Source of the DNA: Thermus sediminis
GTDB taxonomy: Bacteria; Deinococcota; Deinococci; Deinococcales; Thermaceae
Direction: 5' to 3'
Length of the DNA stretch: 64,000 bases
Assembly (NCBI RefSeq): GCF_003426945.1
Contig: NZ_QURO01000004.1
Coordinates: forward strand, 496,001 to 560,000
The notes beneath the pieces are model-generated. The model did not search any database and had not been told where the DNA came from. It was given only the letters and a program-made list of their open reading frames with translations. Of the stretch, positions 8,783 to 17,649 are shown piece by piece; within the stretch, counting starts at the first letter, position 1; the number at the start of each line of letters is the position of its first letter. Position numbers and translations under genes: made by a program.

Positions 8783-8900
8783 CCTCCTTCTCCCATCCGG
8801 ACTTTCACCGTCGGCCCCGGAATTCCACCGGATCGGGCCCCCAGGGGGGCTTCGCGGGCTTTCACCGCCGGTGGGGACTTCCACCCCGCCCCGAAGGAGG
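8783..8900 (-). promoter_or_regulatory. FMN riboswitch (RFN element) controlling ribD translation
   Basis: Read on the minus strand the leader has the conserved RFN blocks in order: GGGGCGGGGTGGAAGTCCCC, ACCGGCGGTGAAAGCCCGCG, GATCCGGTGGAATTCCGG, then GCCGACGGTGAAAGTCCGGA. The outer helix P1 pairs CCTCCTTC (8900-8893) with GAAGGAGG (8790-8783), eight perfect base pairs. The 3' strand of P1 is the ribD Shine-Dalgarno itself. FMN binding stabilises P1, so bound FMN should hide the ribosome site and switch off translation. No separate expression platform or terminator is needed. Confidence 0.95.
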
Positions 8901-8925
8901 TGCCAAAGGCACCAAGGGTATTTTA
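8899..8925 (-). promoter_or_regulatory. rib operon -10 box and 5' hairpin
   Basis: On the minus strand TAAAAT at 8925-8920 sits inside the small palindrome GGGTAAAATACCC (8928-8916), and transcription is expected to begin near 8913. The transcript would then begin with a perfect hairpin GGTGCC-TTT-GGCACC (8913-8899), whose last two bases (8900-8899) are shared with P1 of the riboswitch. The hairpin could therefore weakly compete with P1. No clear -35 is visible. Confidence 0.5.
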
Positions 8926-9070
8926 CCCGGTCTAGAAGGGGCGAAGTGTGGGAGTGGAACACTAAGTGCCCCTCCCCCTTGGCCCCCATCCCCAAGGGGC
9001 GCTTTGGCGCTTCGGGCAGGCACGGCGCAGCCTTTGCCGCACCGCCACCGCACATGTGGGGAAGAGGAAA

Positions 9071-9090
9071 GGGGTGCCTCTCGGCACCCC
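9071..9090 (-). terminator. Rho-independent terminator of tmRNA
   Basis: GGGGTGCC-TCTC-GGCACCCC forms an 8-bp GC-rich stem. On the minus strand it begins 4 nt after the tmRNA CCA end and is followed by TTTCCTCTTCC. The stretch 8926-9070 between this terminator and the rib promoter shows nothing else I can support. Confidence 0.75.
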
Positions 9091-9094
9091 TATC

Positions 9095-9444
9095 TGGTGG
9101 AGGTGGGGGGAGTCGAACCCCCGTCCAAAGGTCCCTACAGCGGGCCTCTACGCGCGTAGTCCGCGTTTGGGGTGTCCCCCTGGCTTGGCCCGCGGACGGG
9201 CGGCCAAGGGCAAGCCTCCTTGGGGTTCGCCTGGGGTTAGGAGGCGTGGCCCCAGGCTAGCCGGGTTTGTGTCCCCGCTTCCGGTGAGCCCCCGGCGGGG
9301 CTACCGGGCGGGGTCGCGGGCGTTAGGCCGCGAGGGCGTAAGCAGGCTTGTTGGCCTTTGTCCTTTTGCGGGTTTTGGCGAGGCCACCCGCACCTCGGCG
9401 CGCAGCCCTGCCTTTGGCGACCCCTGTCGAGACCGTTCACCCCC
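9095..9444 (-). ncRNA. ssrA: tmRNA (ssrA)
   Basis: A 350-nt tmRNA on the minus strand that rescues stalled ribosomes and tags the unfinished protein. The 5' end GGGGGTG (9444-9438) pairs with the 3' CACCTCC before the encoded ACCA. The T arm GGGGGTTCGACTCCCCC and the 5' block GGTCTCGACAGGGGTCGCC are typical. The tag frame (9355-9323) reads GCC AAC AAG CCT GCT TAC GCC CTC GCG GCC TAA, giving ANKPAYALAA. As I recall, T. thermophilus encodes ANTNYALAA, one residue shorter. The last six residues keep the YALAA degradation signal. Confidence 0.97.
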
Positions 9445-9479
9445 ATGTCCTTAGCCGGGCTCGGACCGGCAACCTTGAG

Positions 9480-9507
9480 CGTATCAGGCTAAAGGCCTTG
9501 TAGTCAA
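9480..9507 (-). promoter_or_regulatory. tmRNA promoter
   Basis: On the minus strand TTGACT (9507-9502) is a good -35, followed after 15-16 nt by TGATAC or GATACG (9486-9480). The mature 5' end lies about 36 nt further, which would require 5' processing, as is usual for tmRNA. The -35 overlaps the divergent rimP -35. Confidence 0.45.
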
Positions 9508-9527
9508 GGCCCCCTTGGGTGTACACT
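9498..9527 (+). promoter_or_regulatory. Promoter of the rimP-nusA-infB operon
   Basis: TTGTAG (9498-9503) and TACACT (9522-9527) are spaced by 18 nt. The leader then contains a perfect hairpin GGTGGGTTTACACCCACC (9551-9568) before the rimP RBS. The -35 region overlaps the -35 of the tmRNA promoter on the other strand. Confidence 0.45.
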
Positions 9528-9597
9528 AGGGCCAGTGCTCCCAAGGGAGGGGGGTGGGTTTACACCCACCCTTCCTTTGTGAAGGGAGGCTTGGGAG

Positions 9598-10029
9598 GTG
9601 CCCGTGGACCTTTGGCGGCTTGTGGAAGAGGCGGTGGCCCCCTTGGACCTCGAGGTCCTGGAGGTCAAGGAGGCCCCGGGGGAGGTGCTGGTGCGGCTTG
9701 AGCGCAAGGACGAAAAGCCCATCCGCGTGGCCGATCTGGAGCGGGCAAGCCGCCACATTGAGGCCGCGTTGGACCGGGAGGACCCCATCCCGGGGAGCTA
9801 CCGGCTTCTGGTGGAGTCCCCCGGCCCCAAAAGGCCCCTCTTCACCCGCCGCCACTTTGAGCGCTTCCAGGGCCTAAGGGCCAAAGTGCCGGGCCCGGAG
9901 GGCTTTGTGGGGCGCATCCTCCGGGTGGAGGGGGAGGAGGTGGTCTTCCAAGTGGGGCCCGAGGAAAGGCGCCTTACCCTGGGCACCTTCCGCGCCACCC
10001 TTGCCGAGTGGCCCGAGGAGCCCAGATAG
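9598..10029 (+). CDS. rimP: Ribosome maturation factor RimP
   Basis: A 143-aa protein needed for 30S subunit maturation. The family pattern is visible in LVEEAVAPLDLEVLEVKE, the DLERASRHIEAALDREDPIPG segment and the invariant LLVESPGPKRPLFTRRHFERF. The C-terminal SH3-like barrel follows (VGRILRVEGEEVVFQVG). It is the first gene of the conserved rimP-nusA-ylxR-infB operon. GTG 9598 is preceded by AAGGGAGG. GTG 9604, preceded by GGGAGG, is equally possible and gives 141 aa. Confidence 0.93.
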   Translation: MPVDLWRLVEEAVAPLDLEVLEVKEAPGEVLVRLERKDEKPIRVADLERASRHIEAALDREDPIPGSYRLLVESPGPKRPLFTRRHFERFQGLRAKVPGPEGFVGRILRVEGEEVVFQVGPEERRLTLGTFRATLAEWPEEPR

Positions 10030-10037
10030 GAGGAGGG

Positions 10038-11192
10038 ATGAACCGGGATTTCATAGAAGCCTTGCAGCACCTCGCCTTGGAGCGCGGGGTGACCACCGAG
10101 GAGGTCCTCGAGGCCTTCAAGGAGGCCCTGCGCAAGGCCTACATCAAAAGGCAAAAGGGCTACCGGAAGGAGGAGATCGAGGAGGGCAAGGGCCCCGAGG
10201 TGGACGTCTACATTGACCCCCAGACCGGGCGGATCGAGATGGTGGAGGTCCGCCGGGTGGTGGAGAAGGTGGAGGACCCCGACAAGGAGATCGCCCTCTC
10301 CGAGGCCCTCCAGTACGACCCCGAGGTCCAGGTGGGGGACGAGATGGAGTTCCCCATTGACCCCGAGGGCCTCTCCCGGGTGGCCATCCAGGACCTGCGC
10401 CAGATCCTCACCCAACGCCTGAAGGAATCCGAGCGCAACCGCATCTACAACGAGTACAAGGACAAGGAAGCCCAGGTCCTCACCGGGGTGGTGACCCGGG
10501 TGGACAACCGGGGCAACGTCTTCGTGGACCTGGGCCGGGGCGAGGCCTACTTGCCCAAGAGCGAGCAGATCCCCACGGAGCGCTACTACCCCGGCCAGCG
10601 CCTCAAGGTCTACCTGAAGAAGGTGGACCGCTCCGCCAAGGGCCCCTCCTTGATCGTTAGCCGGGCTCACGAGAAGCTCCTGGAGCACCTCCTCAAGCAG
10701 GAGGTGCCGGAGATCGCCGAGGGGATCGTGGAGGTGAAGGCCATCGCCCGCGAGCCGGGCCGCCGCAGCAAGGTTGCGGTCACGAGCCACAACCCCAACG
10801 TGGATCCCATCGGGGCCTGCATCGGGCACAAAGGCCAGAGGATCCAGGCGGTCTCCGCCGAGCTGGGGCGGGAGAAGGTGGACATCATCCTCTGGTCCAA
10901 GGACCCCAAGGAGTTCATAAGGAACGCCCTCTCCCCCGCCCAGGTGGGCTCCATTGAGCTGGACCTCGAGGCCAAGAAGGCCCGGGTCAAGGTGACCAAG
11001 GACCAGCACTCCCTGGCCATCGGCACCGGCGGGCAGAACGTGCGCCTGGCCTCCAGGCTCGCCGGCTACGACATCCACTTTGAGGAGGCGGAGATCTCCG
11101 ACCTGGACGAGGCCATCCGCCGGGCAGCCCAGGAGGAGGCGGAGAAGAGCCGGGCTAAGGAGGAGTTTGAGCGGCTCTTCCGGGATCTCTAG
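10038..11192 (+). CDS. nusA: Transcription termination/antitermination factor NusA
   Basis: A 384-aa RNA polymerase partner that modulates pausing and termination. An N-terminal polymerase-binding domain is followed by an S1 domain (GVVTRVDNRGNVFVDLGRGEA onward) and two KH domains with GxxG loops (CIGHKGQRIQAV and IGTGGQNVRLAS). It ends soon after KH2, without the acidic repeats of E. coli NusA, as in many thermophiles. The ATG at 10038 has the strong RBS GGAGGAGGG; further upstream in-frame codons lie inside rimP and are less likely. Confidence 0.96.
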   Translation: MNRDFIEALQHLALERGVTTEEVLEAFKEALRKAYIKRQKGYRKEEIEEGKGPEVDVYIDPQTGRIEMVEVRRVVEKVEDPDKEIALSEALQYDPEVQVGDEMEFPIDPEGLSRVAIQDLRQILTQRLKESERNRIYNEYKDKEAQVLTGVVTRVDNRGNVFVDLGRGEAYLPKSEQIPTERYYPGQRLKVYLKKVDRSAKGPSLIVSRAHEKLLEHLLKQEVPEIAEGIVEVKAIAREPGRRSKVAVTSHNPNVDPIGACIGHKGQRIQAVSAELGREKVDIILWSKDPKEFIRNALSPAQVGSIELDLEAKKARVKVTKDQHSLAIGTGGQNVRLASRLAGYDIHFEEAEISDLDEAIRRAAQEEAEKSRAKEEFERLFRDL

Positions 11193-11194
11193 CC

Positions 11195-11470
11195 ATGAAA
11201 CACATCCCCCTACGCATGTGCGTCGCCTGCCGCAGAAGGCGGCCCAAGGGGGAGCTTCTCCGGGTGCTCCTCAAAGGCGAGGGCTTCCTTCTGGACCCCA
11301 CGGGGAAGCTCCCCGGCCGGGGGGCCTACGTCTGCCCCGACAACCCGGAATGCTGGAAGGAAAAAAAGCTTCGGCGCCTGGCCGGAGCCCGCGCCAAAGC
11401 CCTCGCGGGAGCACTTTTGGCCCACTTAGGAGGTAAGGATGGCCAAGATACGCATCTACCAGCTGGCTAA
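11195..11470 (+). CDS. ylxR: YlxR/RnpM family RNA-binding protein (DUF448)
   Basis: A 91-aa protein found almost always between nusA and infB. It shows the family pattern RMCVACRRRRPKGELLRV near the N terminus and GRGAYVCPDNPECW in the middle. YlxR homologues bind RNA; in Bacillus the protein (RnpM) binds RNase P RNA. It starts 2 nt after the nusA stop, and its last 32 bases overlap the infB start. The usual companion ylxQ is absent. Confidence 0.9.
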   Translation: MKHIPLRMCVACRRRRPKGELLRVLLKGEGFLLDPTGKLPGRGAYVCPDNPECWKEKKLRRLAGARAKALAGALLAHLGGKDGQDTHLPAG

Positions 11471-13154
11471 GGAGCTGGGCATGAAGAATGAGGAGCTCCT
11501 GGAGGTCCTGGACCAGATGGGGGTGGCCTACAAGTCCCACGCCTCCACCCTCTCTGAGGAGGACGCGGAAGCGGTGCGGGAACTCATCAAGGAGCAGCGG
11601 GGTCTAGAGGAGAGGCTGGCGGAGGAGGAGCGGCGAAAGCGCCTCCCCAGGAGGCCTCCTGTGGTGGTCATCATGGGCCACGTGGACCACGGAAAGACCA
11701 CCCTCCTGGATTACCTGCGCAAAAGCCGCATCGCCGAAAAGGAGGCCGGGGGGATCACCCAGCACGTGGGAGCCTTTGAGGTGAAGACCCCAGGGGGCAC
11801 CGTGGTCTTCATCGACACCCCGGGGCACGAGGCCTTCACCACCATAAGGCAGCGGGGAGCCAGGGTGGCGGACATCGCGGTGATCGTGATCGCCGCCGAT
11901 GACGGCGTCATGCCCCAGACGGAGGAGGCCATCGCCCACGCCAAGGCCGCGGGGGCCAAGCTCCTCTTCGCCCTCAACAAGATGGACCTACCCCAGGCCG
12001 ACCCCGAAAGGGTGAAGCGGCAGCTGATGGAACGGGGCTTCGTCCCTGAAGAGTACGGAGGGGAGGCCATCCTCGTACCCGTGAGCGCCAAGACGGGCCA
12101 AGGGGTGGGGGACCTCCTGGACATGATCCTCCTCCTCGCCGAGCTGGAGGACTACCGGGCGGACCCAGGGGCCGAGCCCAAAGGGGTGATCCTGGAGTCC
12201 AAGCTGGACAAGCAGGCGGGGATTGTCGCCAACATGCTGGTCCAGGAGGGGACCTTCCGCGTGGGGGACCACGTGGTGGCCGGGGAGGTCTTTGGGCGCA
12301 TCCGGGCCATGATGGACGCCGAGGGCAACCAGCGCAAGGAGGCGGGGCCGGGGAGCGCGGTCCAGGTCCTGGGCTTCCAGGAACTGCCCCATGCGGGGGA
12401 TGTGGTGGAGTGGGTGCCGGACCTGGAGGCCGCCAAGGAGATCGCCGAGGAGCGCAGGGAGGAGCGGAGGGCCGAGGAGGAGGCGGAGAAGGAGCGCCGC
12501 CCCAAGACCATGGCCGACCTCCTCCGGGCCCTCCAGGAGGAGGGCAAGAAGGAGGTCAACCTCATCCTGCGGGCGGACACCCAGGGCTCCCTGGAGGCTA
12601 TCCAGCACATTCTGGCCCGGGAGGGCACGGGCGAGGTGGAGATCCACGTCCTCCTGGCCCAGGTGGGGGCCCCTACCGAGTCCGACGTCCTCCTGGCCCA
12701 GACGGCCGGGGCGGCCATCCTGGCCTTCGGGGTCAACCCCCCTGGATCGGTGAGGAAGAAGGCCGAGGAGAGGGGCGTCCTCCTCAAGACCTTCCGCATC
12801 ATCTACGACCTCATCGACGAGGTGCGGAGCATGGTCCAGGGAAAGAGGGAGCCAAAGTACAAGGAGGAGATCCTGGGCCGGGCCGAGGTGCGGGCCGTCT
12901 TCCGCCTGCCCACGGGCAAGCAGGTGGCGGGGTGCATGGTTACCCAGGGCAAGCTTCTGAGGAGCGCCGAGGTCCGCCTCCTGCGCCAGGGGCAGGAGAT
13001 TTGGCGAGGCCGCATGGCAAGCCTCAAGCGCTTCAAGGAGGACGTGCGCGAGGTGGCCCAGGGGTACGAGTGTGGGCTTGGCCTCGAGGGCTTTGACGCC
13101 TTCCAAGAGGGAGATGTTGTAGAAGCATTCCAAGTGGTGGAGGTGACCGCCTAG
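11439..13154 (+). CDS. infB: Translation initiation factor IF-2
   Basis: The GTPase that brings initiator tRNA to the ribosome, 571 aa, a short form with a reduced N-terminal region. The G1 motif GHVDHGKTT is at residues 80-88, followed by DTPGHEAFT (G3) and NKMDLP (G4). Domain II, the IF-2 core (PTESDVLLA) and the C-terminal tRNA-binding barrel follow. An RBS AGGAGG lies 6 nt before the ATG, inside ylxR, so the two genes are coupled. Confidence 0.97.
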   Translation: MAKIRIYQLAKELGMKNEELLEVLDQMGVAYKSHASTLSEEDAEAVRELIKEQRGLEERLAEEERRKRLPRRPPVVVIMGHVDHGKTTLLDYLRKSRIAEKEAGGITQHVGAFEVKTPGGTVVFIDTPGHEAFTTIRQRGARVADIAVIVIAADDGVMPQTEEAIAHAKAAGAKLLFALNKMDLPQADPERVKRQLMERGFVPEEYGGEAILVPVSAKTGQGVGDLLDMILLLAELEDYRADPGAEPKGVILESKLDKQAGIVANMLVQEGTFRVGDHVVAGEVFGRIRAMMDAEGNQRKEAGPGSAVQVLGFQELPHAGDVVEWVPDLEAAKEIAEERREERRAEEEAEKERRPKTMADLLRALQEEGKKEVNLILRADTQGSLEAIQHILAREGTGEVEIHVLLAQVGAPTESDVLLAQTAGAAILAFGVNPPGSVRKKAEERGVLLKTFRIIYDLIDEVRSMVQGKREPKYKEEILGRAEVRAVFRLPTGKQVAGCMVTQGKLLRSAEVRLLRQGQEIWRGRMASLKRFKEDVREVAQGYECGLGLEGFDAFQEGDVVEAFQVVEVTA

Positions 13155-13163
13155 GGGCAGGGC

Positions 13164-13460
13164 ATGGGGCGAAGCTGGGTCTACCTGGGGATGACCCTGG
13201 GCCTCCTGATCCAAGGAGGCCTGGGATCCAATTCCGAGGAAGGGGGGGAGGTCGGCCTCCTGGCCAGCCCCCCGGCCCTGGTCCTCAAGGAGGAGCGCAA
13301 GCCCACCCCCCCCTGCCCCCTCCCCCCGCGGGCGGAGATCCCAGTCTTCCCTGACAGAAACCCCCTCGAGGTCCTGCCCTTCCCCAAGGACCACGCCCCC
13401 CCACCCCTCCCCTCTACCTCCTCTACGGACGGCTCCAGCTGGAAGGGGGCTAGGGCCTGA
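13164..13460 (+). CDS. Small exported proline-rich protein of unknown function
   Basis: Begins 9 nt after infB and reads through a hydrophobic stretch (VYLGMTLGLLIQGGLG) that looks like a signal peptide. A proline-rich, low-complexity region follows to about 98 aa. I recognise no family. After the run of seven C at 13396-13402, another frame gives a more protein-like tail, PPLYLLYGRLQLEGG, ending at TAG 13451-13453. The gene may therefore carry a one-base deletion there. Its reality is moderately supported by position and the signal-like start only. Confidence 0.4.
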   Translation: MGRSWVYLGMTLGLLIQGGLGSNSEEGGEVGLLASPPALVLKEERKPTPPCPLPPRAEIPVFPDRNPLEVLPFPKDHAPPPLPSTSSTDGSSWKGARA

Positions 13461-13469
13461 GCCCCAGTT

Positions 13470-13495
13470 CCCGCGCCTACGGGAAGGGGCGCGGG
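13470..13495 (+). terminator. Stem-loop between the infB operon and secDF
   Basis: CCCGCGCC and GGCGCGGG form an 8-bp GC stem around a 10-nt loop in the 96-bp gap before secDF. There is no T-rich tail, so it may act as a weak or factor-assisted terminator or an RNA stability element. Confidence 0.4.
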
Positions 13496-13556
13496 AAAGG
13501 GGCCAAGGGCGGCTTCCCCAACCCTAGGCAGACGGCAAACCCTTGTGGAGGTACGC

Positions 13557-15761
13557 ATGAACCGAACCCTCACCACCGGCCTTCTCCTGCTAGGCGTCTT
13601 CCTTCTGGCCATCCTCTATGTGTGGAAGCCCTGGGCTCCTGAGGAGCCCAAGATCCGGCTGGGCCTGGACCTCAAGGGGGGCCTCCGCGTCCTCCTGGAA
13701 GCGGACGTGGAAAGCCCCGCTCCCGACGACATGGAAAAGGCCCGCATCGTCCTCATCAACCGCATCGATGCCTTGGGCGTGGCCGAGCCCCTCATCCAGA
13801 TCCAGGGGCAGAAGCGCATCGCAGTGGAGCTTCCCGGCCTCTCCCAGGCGGATCAGGACCGGGCCCTAAACCTGATCGGCCAGCGGGCCGTCTTGGAGTT
13901 CCGCATCCTCAAGGAGGGGGCCACGGGCACCACCGTGGCCCAGATCAACCAGGCCCTGAGGGAAAACCCGCGCCTGCGGCGGGAAGACCTGGAAAGGGAC
14001 CTGATCAAGGCCGAGGACCTGGGCCTCCCCCTCCTCACGGGAGCGGACCTGGCGGACGCCCGGGCGGTCTTTGACCAGTTCGGCCGCCCCCAGGTGGCCC
14101 TCACCTTCAACCCGGAGGGGGCCAGGAGGTTTGAGGAGGTCACCCGGGCCAACGTGGGCCGGCGGCTGGCCATCGTCCTGGACGGAAAGGTCTACACCGC
14201 CCCCGTTATCCGCCAGGCCATCACCGGAGGGCAGGCGGTCATCGAGGGGCTTGCCAGCCTCGAGGAGGCCAGCGAGATCGCCCTGGTCCTGCGCTCCGGG
14301 GCCCTGCCCGTGCCCCTCAAGGTGGTGGAGATCCGGGCCATCGGCCCCACCCTTGGCCAGGACGCCATCCAGGCGGGCATCCGTGCCGTCCTCATCGGCA
14401 CCCTGGCCATCTTCCTCCTCATCTTCGCTTACTACGGGGCAAGCTTGGGTCTGGTGGCCTCTTTGGGGTTAGTCTACACCGCTGTCCTGGTGCTGGGCCT
14501 CCTCTCGGGGCTCGAGGCCACCCTCACCCTCCCCGGCATCGCCGGACTGGTCCTCACCCTGGGTGCGGCGGTGGACGGGAACGTCCTCTCCTTTGAGCGC
14601 ATCAAGGAGGAACTTCGGGCGGGCAAGCGCTTCCGCCAAGCCATCCCCGAGGGGTTCAAGCGCTCGGCGGTGACCATCCTGGATGCCAATATCTCCACGC
14701 TCCTGGCGGCGGCGGCCCTCTACCAGTACGCCACTGGGCCGGCTCGGGGCTTCGCCGTGGTTCTGGCCATCGGCATCGTGGCCGCCATGTTCTCCAATCT
14801 GATCCTAAGCCGCTACCTCCTGGAGCGCCTGGCGGGGCGGAGAGAGGCCAAGCCCCCGATGTGGCTGGTGGAGCCCCGCTTTAACTTCATGGGCCCAGCC
14901 CGCTACGTCACCCTGGCCACCCTCCTCCTGGCGGCCCTGGCAGGGGGGATGGTCCTCACCAAGGGGTTCAACTACTCCATCGATTTCACCGGGGGGACGG
15001 CCTATCTCCTGAGGACCTCCCCGGAGGTGGGTGTGGACACCCTGAGGCGCTTCCTGGAGGAAAAGGGCTTTCCCGCCAGGGAGGCGGTCATCACCCAGGT
15101 CCAAGCTCCCATCGCCGACCATAGGGAGTTCTCCGTAAAGCTTCCCCCCTTGGAGGACGCCAGGCGTCTGGAGCTGGAAGGCCTCCTCGCGGAGTTTGGG
15201 GCCCAGGTGCTGGTTTCGGAAACCGTGGGTCCGGCCGTGGGTCAGGAACTCCGGCGCGACGCGGTGATGGCGGTCCTGGTGGGCCTGGGGCTCATCTTCA
15301 TCTACATGGCCTTCCGCTTTGACTGGACCTTCGGGGTAGCCAGCGTCGTGGCTGTGGTCCACGACGTGGCCATCGTGGCCGGGATGTACAGCCTCCTGGG
15401 CCTGGAGTTCTCCATCCCCACCATCGCTGCCCTCCTCACCGTCGTCGGCTACTCCATCAACGATTCCATCGTGATCTCCGACCGCATCCGGGAGAACCAG
15501 AGGCTCATGCGGGGCGTCCCCTATGCGGAGATGGTCAACCGCTCCCTCAACCAGACCCTCTCCCGCACGGTCATGACCGGCCTCACCACCCTTTTGCCCA
15601 TCCTCGCCCTCCTCTTCCTGGGGGGGAGCGTTCTCAGGGACTTCGCCCTGGCCATCTTCGTGGGCATCTTCGTGGGGACCTACAGCTCCATCTACGTGGT
15701 GAGCGCCCTGGTGGTCTTTTGGCACCAGTTCCGCGCCCGCCGGGCCGAGAGGGCCGCATAG
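13557..15761 (+). CDS. secDF: Protein translocase subunit SecDF (fused SecD-SecF)
   Basis: A 734-aa inner-membrane protein that uses the proton gradient to pull exported proteins out of the Sec channel. SecD and SecF are fused, as in the structurally known T. thermophilus protein of nearly the same length. Visible landmarks are [11 protein letters not shown] at the start of the P1 head domain, [18 protein letters not shown] in SecD, FTGGTAY at the SecF start and [20 protein letters not shown] in SecF TM4. ATG 13557 follows GGAGGT by 4 nt; an upstream in-frame GTG at 13545 overlaps that RBS. Confidence 0.97.
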   Translation: MNRTLTTGLLLLGVFLLAILYVWKPWAPEEPKIRLGLDLKGGLRVLLEADVESPAPDDMEKARIVLINRIDALGVAEPLIQIQGQKRIAVELPGLSQADQDRALNLIGQRAVLEFRILKEGATGTTVAQINQALRENPRLRREDLERDLIKAEDLGLPLLTGADLADARAVFDQFGRPQVALTFNPEGARRFEEVTRANVGRRLAIVLDGKVYTAPVIRQAITGGQAVIEGLASLEEASEIALVLRSGALPVPLKVVEIRAIGPTLGQDAIQAGIRAVLIGTLAIFLLIFAYYGASLGLVASLGLVYTAVLVLGLLSGLEATLTLPGIAGLVLTLGAAVDGNVLSFERIKEELRAGKRFRQAIPEGFKRSAVTILDANISTLLAAAALYQYATGPARGFAVVLAIGIVAAMFSNLILSRYLLERLAGRREAKPPMWLVEPRFNFMGPARYVTLATLLLAALAGGMVLTKGFNYSIDFTGGTAYLLRTSPEVGVDTLRRFLEEKGFPAREAVITQVQAPIADHREFSVKLPPLEDARRLELEGLLAEFGAQVLVSETVGPAVGQELRRDAVMAVLVGLGLIFIYMAFRFDWTFGVASVVAVVHDVAIVAGMYSLLGLEFSIPTIAALLTVVGYSINDSIVISDRIRENQRLMRGVPYAEMVNRSLNQTLSRTVMTGLTTLLPILALLFLGGSVLRDFALAIFVGIFVGTYSSIYVVSALVVFWHQFRARRAERAA

Positions 15762-15770
15762 GGGAAAAAG

Positions 15771-15803
15771 GGGCGGGGATGAGGGCTCCCCGCCCTTGAC
15801 TTT
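15771..15803 (+). terminator. Terminator after secDF
   Basis: GGGCGGGG (15771-15778) pairs perfectly with CCCCGCCC (15788-15795) and is followed by TTGACTTT. The tail TTGACT (15796-15801) also resembles a -35 box for lepA, but no good -10 follows at 17 nt. Confidence 0.7.
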
Positions 15804-15822
15804 GCCCTCAGGACCCCGGACC

Positions 15823-17649
15823 ATGGGAAGGGTGAAGAGGGGCCGCATCCGCAACTTCTCCATCATCGCCCACGTGGACCACGGGAAGTCCACCCTGGCC
15901 GACCGCATCCTGCAGATGACCCACGCCGTGAGCGAGCGGGAGATGCGGGAGCAGTTCCTGGACTCCTTGGAGCTGGAGCGGGAGCGGGGGATCACGATCA
16001 AGGCCAGCGCCGTCCGGGTGGCCTACCGGGCGGGGGATGGGGAGACCTACACCTTCCACCTCATCGACACCCCGGGCCACGTGGACTTCACCTACGAGGT
16101 GTCCCGGGCCCTGGCGGCGGTGGAGGGGGTCCTCCTCGTGGTGGACGCCACCCAGGGGGTGGAGGCCCAGACCATCGCCAACTTCCACCTGGCCCTGGAA
16201 CAGGGCCACACCATCATCCCGGTCATCAACAAGATTGACCTGCCCAACGCAAGGCCCCTGGAGGTGGCCCTGGAGGTGGAGGAGGTCTTGGGCCTTTCCG
16301 CCGACGAGGCCATCTTCGCCTCGGGGAAGACCGGGGAGGGGGTGGGGGAGATCCTCGAGGCCATCGTAAAGCGCATCCCACCGCCTCAGGGGGACCCCGA
16401 GGCCCCCCTCAAGGCCCTCATCTTTGACTCCCTCTACGACGCCTACCAGGGGGTGATCCCCCACCTCAGGGTCTTTGAGGGGCGGGTGCGCCCAGGGGAC
16501 CGGATCCTTATCTTCTCCACGGGGAAGGAGTTCCTGGTGGACAAGGTGGGCACCTTCACCCCCCAGGGCCTCGTCCCCCTGGAGGAGCTCTCCGCCGGGG
16601 AGGTGGGCTGGCTCACCGCCGCCATCCGGGACATCCACGACGTCCAGGTAGGGGACACCATCACCCTGGCGGACCGTCCCACCCCCACCCCTTACCCTGG
16701 CTTCCGCCCCGCCAAGCCCGTGGTCTTCGCCGGGCTCTACCCGGTGGAGTCCGGGGATTACGGGAAGCTTCGGGATGCCCTGGAGAAGCTCAAGCTCAAC
16801 GACGCCGCCCTCTCCTTTGAGCCCGAGACCTCCACCGCCTTGGGCTTCGGCTTCCGCTGCGGCTTCCTGGGGCTTCTCCACGCCGAGATCGTCCAGGAGA
16901 GGCTGGAGCGGGAGTTTGGGCTTTCCCTCATCGCCACTGCCCCCAGCGTGGTCTACCGGGTGCGGCTGAAGGACGGCACCGAGAGGGAGATCCACAACCC
17001 CTCGGACCTTCCCGACCCCACGAGGGTGGAGGAGATCCAGGAGCCCTACGTGAGGCTCACCCTCTTCACCCCCGAGGAGCACGTGGGGGCCATCATGCAA
17101 CTCCTGCAGGAGAAGCGGGGGCGCCTGGTCAACATGACCTACCTGCCGGGAACGCAGAAGCGGGTGGAGCTCACCTACGAGGCCCCCTTCGCCGAGATCC
17201 TCTACGATTTCCACGACCGCTTAAAGAGCGTCTCCCGGGGCTACGCCTCCATGGACTACGAGCAGATGGGCTACCGGCCCGGGGACCTGGTCAAGGTGGG
17301 CGTTCTGGTGCACGGGGAGCCCGTGGACGCCCTCACCTTCATCGCCCACCGGGAGAAGGCCTACGGCATGGCCCGGGCCATCGTGGACCGGCTGGCCGAG
17401 GTCATCCCCCGGCAGCTCTTTGAGGTGCCCATCCAGGCGGCCATCGGGGGGAAGATCATCGCCCGGGCCACGGTGAAGGCCTTGAGAAAGGATGTCCTCG
17501 CCAAGTGCTATGGCGGGGACGTGACCCGCAAGAAGAAGCTCCTGGAGAAGCAGAAGGAGGGCAAGAAGCGGCTCAAGGCCATCGGCAAGGTAGAGGTACC
17601 CCAGGAGGCCTTCCTGGCGGTGCTCTCGGCGGGGCGGGATGAGCCTTAG
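15823..17649 (+). CDS. lepA: Elongation factor 4 (LepA)
   Basis: A ribosomal GTPase of 608 aa implicated in back-translocation and in late 30S assembly. G1 is AHVDHGKST at residues 16-24, G3 is DTPGHVDF and G4 is NKIDLP. The EF4-specific C-terminal domain is visible as [21 protein letters not shown] and [19 protein letters not shown] 15823 is the first clear start; no strong RBS precedes it, so the exact start is uncertain by a few codons. Confidence 0.95.
   Translation: MGRVKRGRIRNFSIIAHVDHGKSTLADRILQMTHAVSEREMREQFLDSLELERERGITIKASAVRVAYRAGDGETYTFHLIDTPGHVDFTYEVSRALAAVEGVLLVVDATQGVEAQTIANFHLALEQGHTIIPVINKIDLPNARPLEVALEVEEVLGLSADEAIFASGKTGEGVGEILEAIVKRIPPPQGDPEAPLKALIFDSLYDAYQGVIPHLRVFEGRVRPGDRILIFSTGKEFLVDKVGTFTPQGLVPLEELSAGEVGWLTAAIRDIHDVQVGDTITLADRPTPTPYPGFRPAKPVVFAGLYPVESGDYGKLRDALEKLKLNDAALSFEPETSTALGFGFRCGFLGLLHAEIVQERLEREFGLSLIATAPSVVYRVRLKDGTEREIHNPSDLPDPTRVEEIQEPYVRLTLFTPEEHVGAIMQLLQEKRGRLVNMTYLPGTQKRVELTYEAPFAEILYDFHDRLKSVSRGYASMDYEQMGYRPGDLVKVGVLVHGEPVDALTFIAHREKAYGMARAIVDRLAEVIPRQLFEVPIQAAIGGKIIARATVKALRKDVLAKCYGGDVTRKKKLLEKQKEGKKRLKAIGKVEVPQEAFLAVLSAGRDEP

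Noticed and set aside
8794-8796. ATG as the start of ribD
   Set aside because: It lies inside the conserved 3' block of the FMN aptamer and has no RBS; TTG 8778 follows the Shine-Dalgarno.
15796-15801. TTGACT as the lepA -35 box
   Set aside because: No acceptable -10 at the right spacing; the sequence is better explained as the tail of the secDF terminator.
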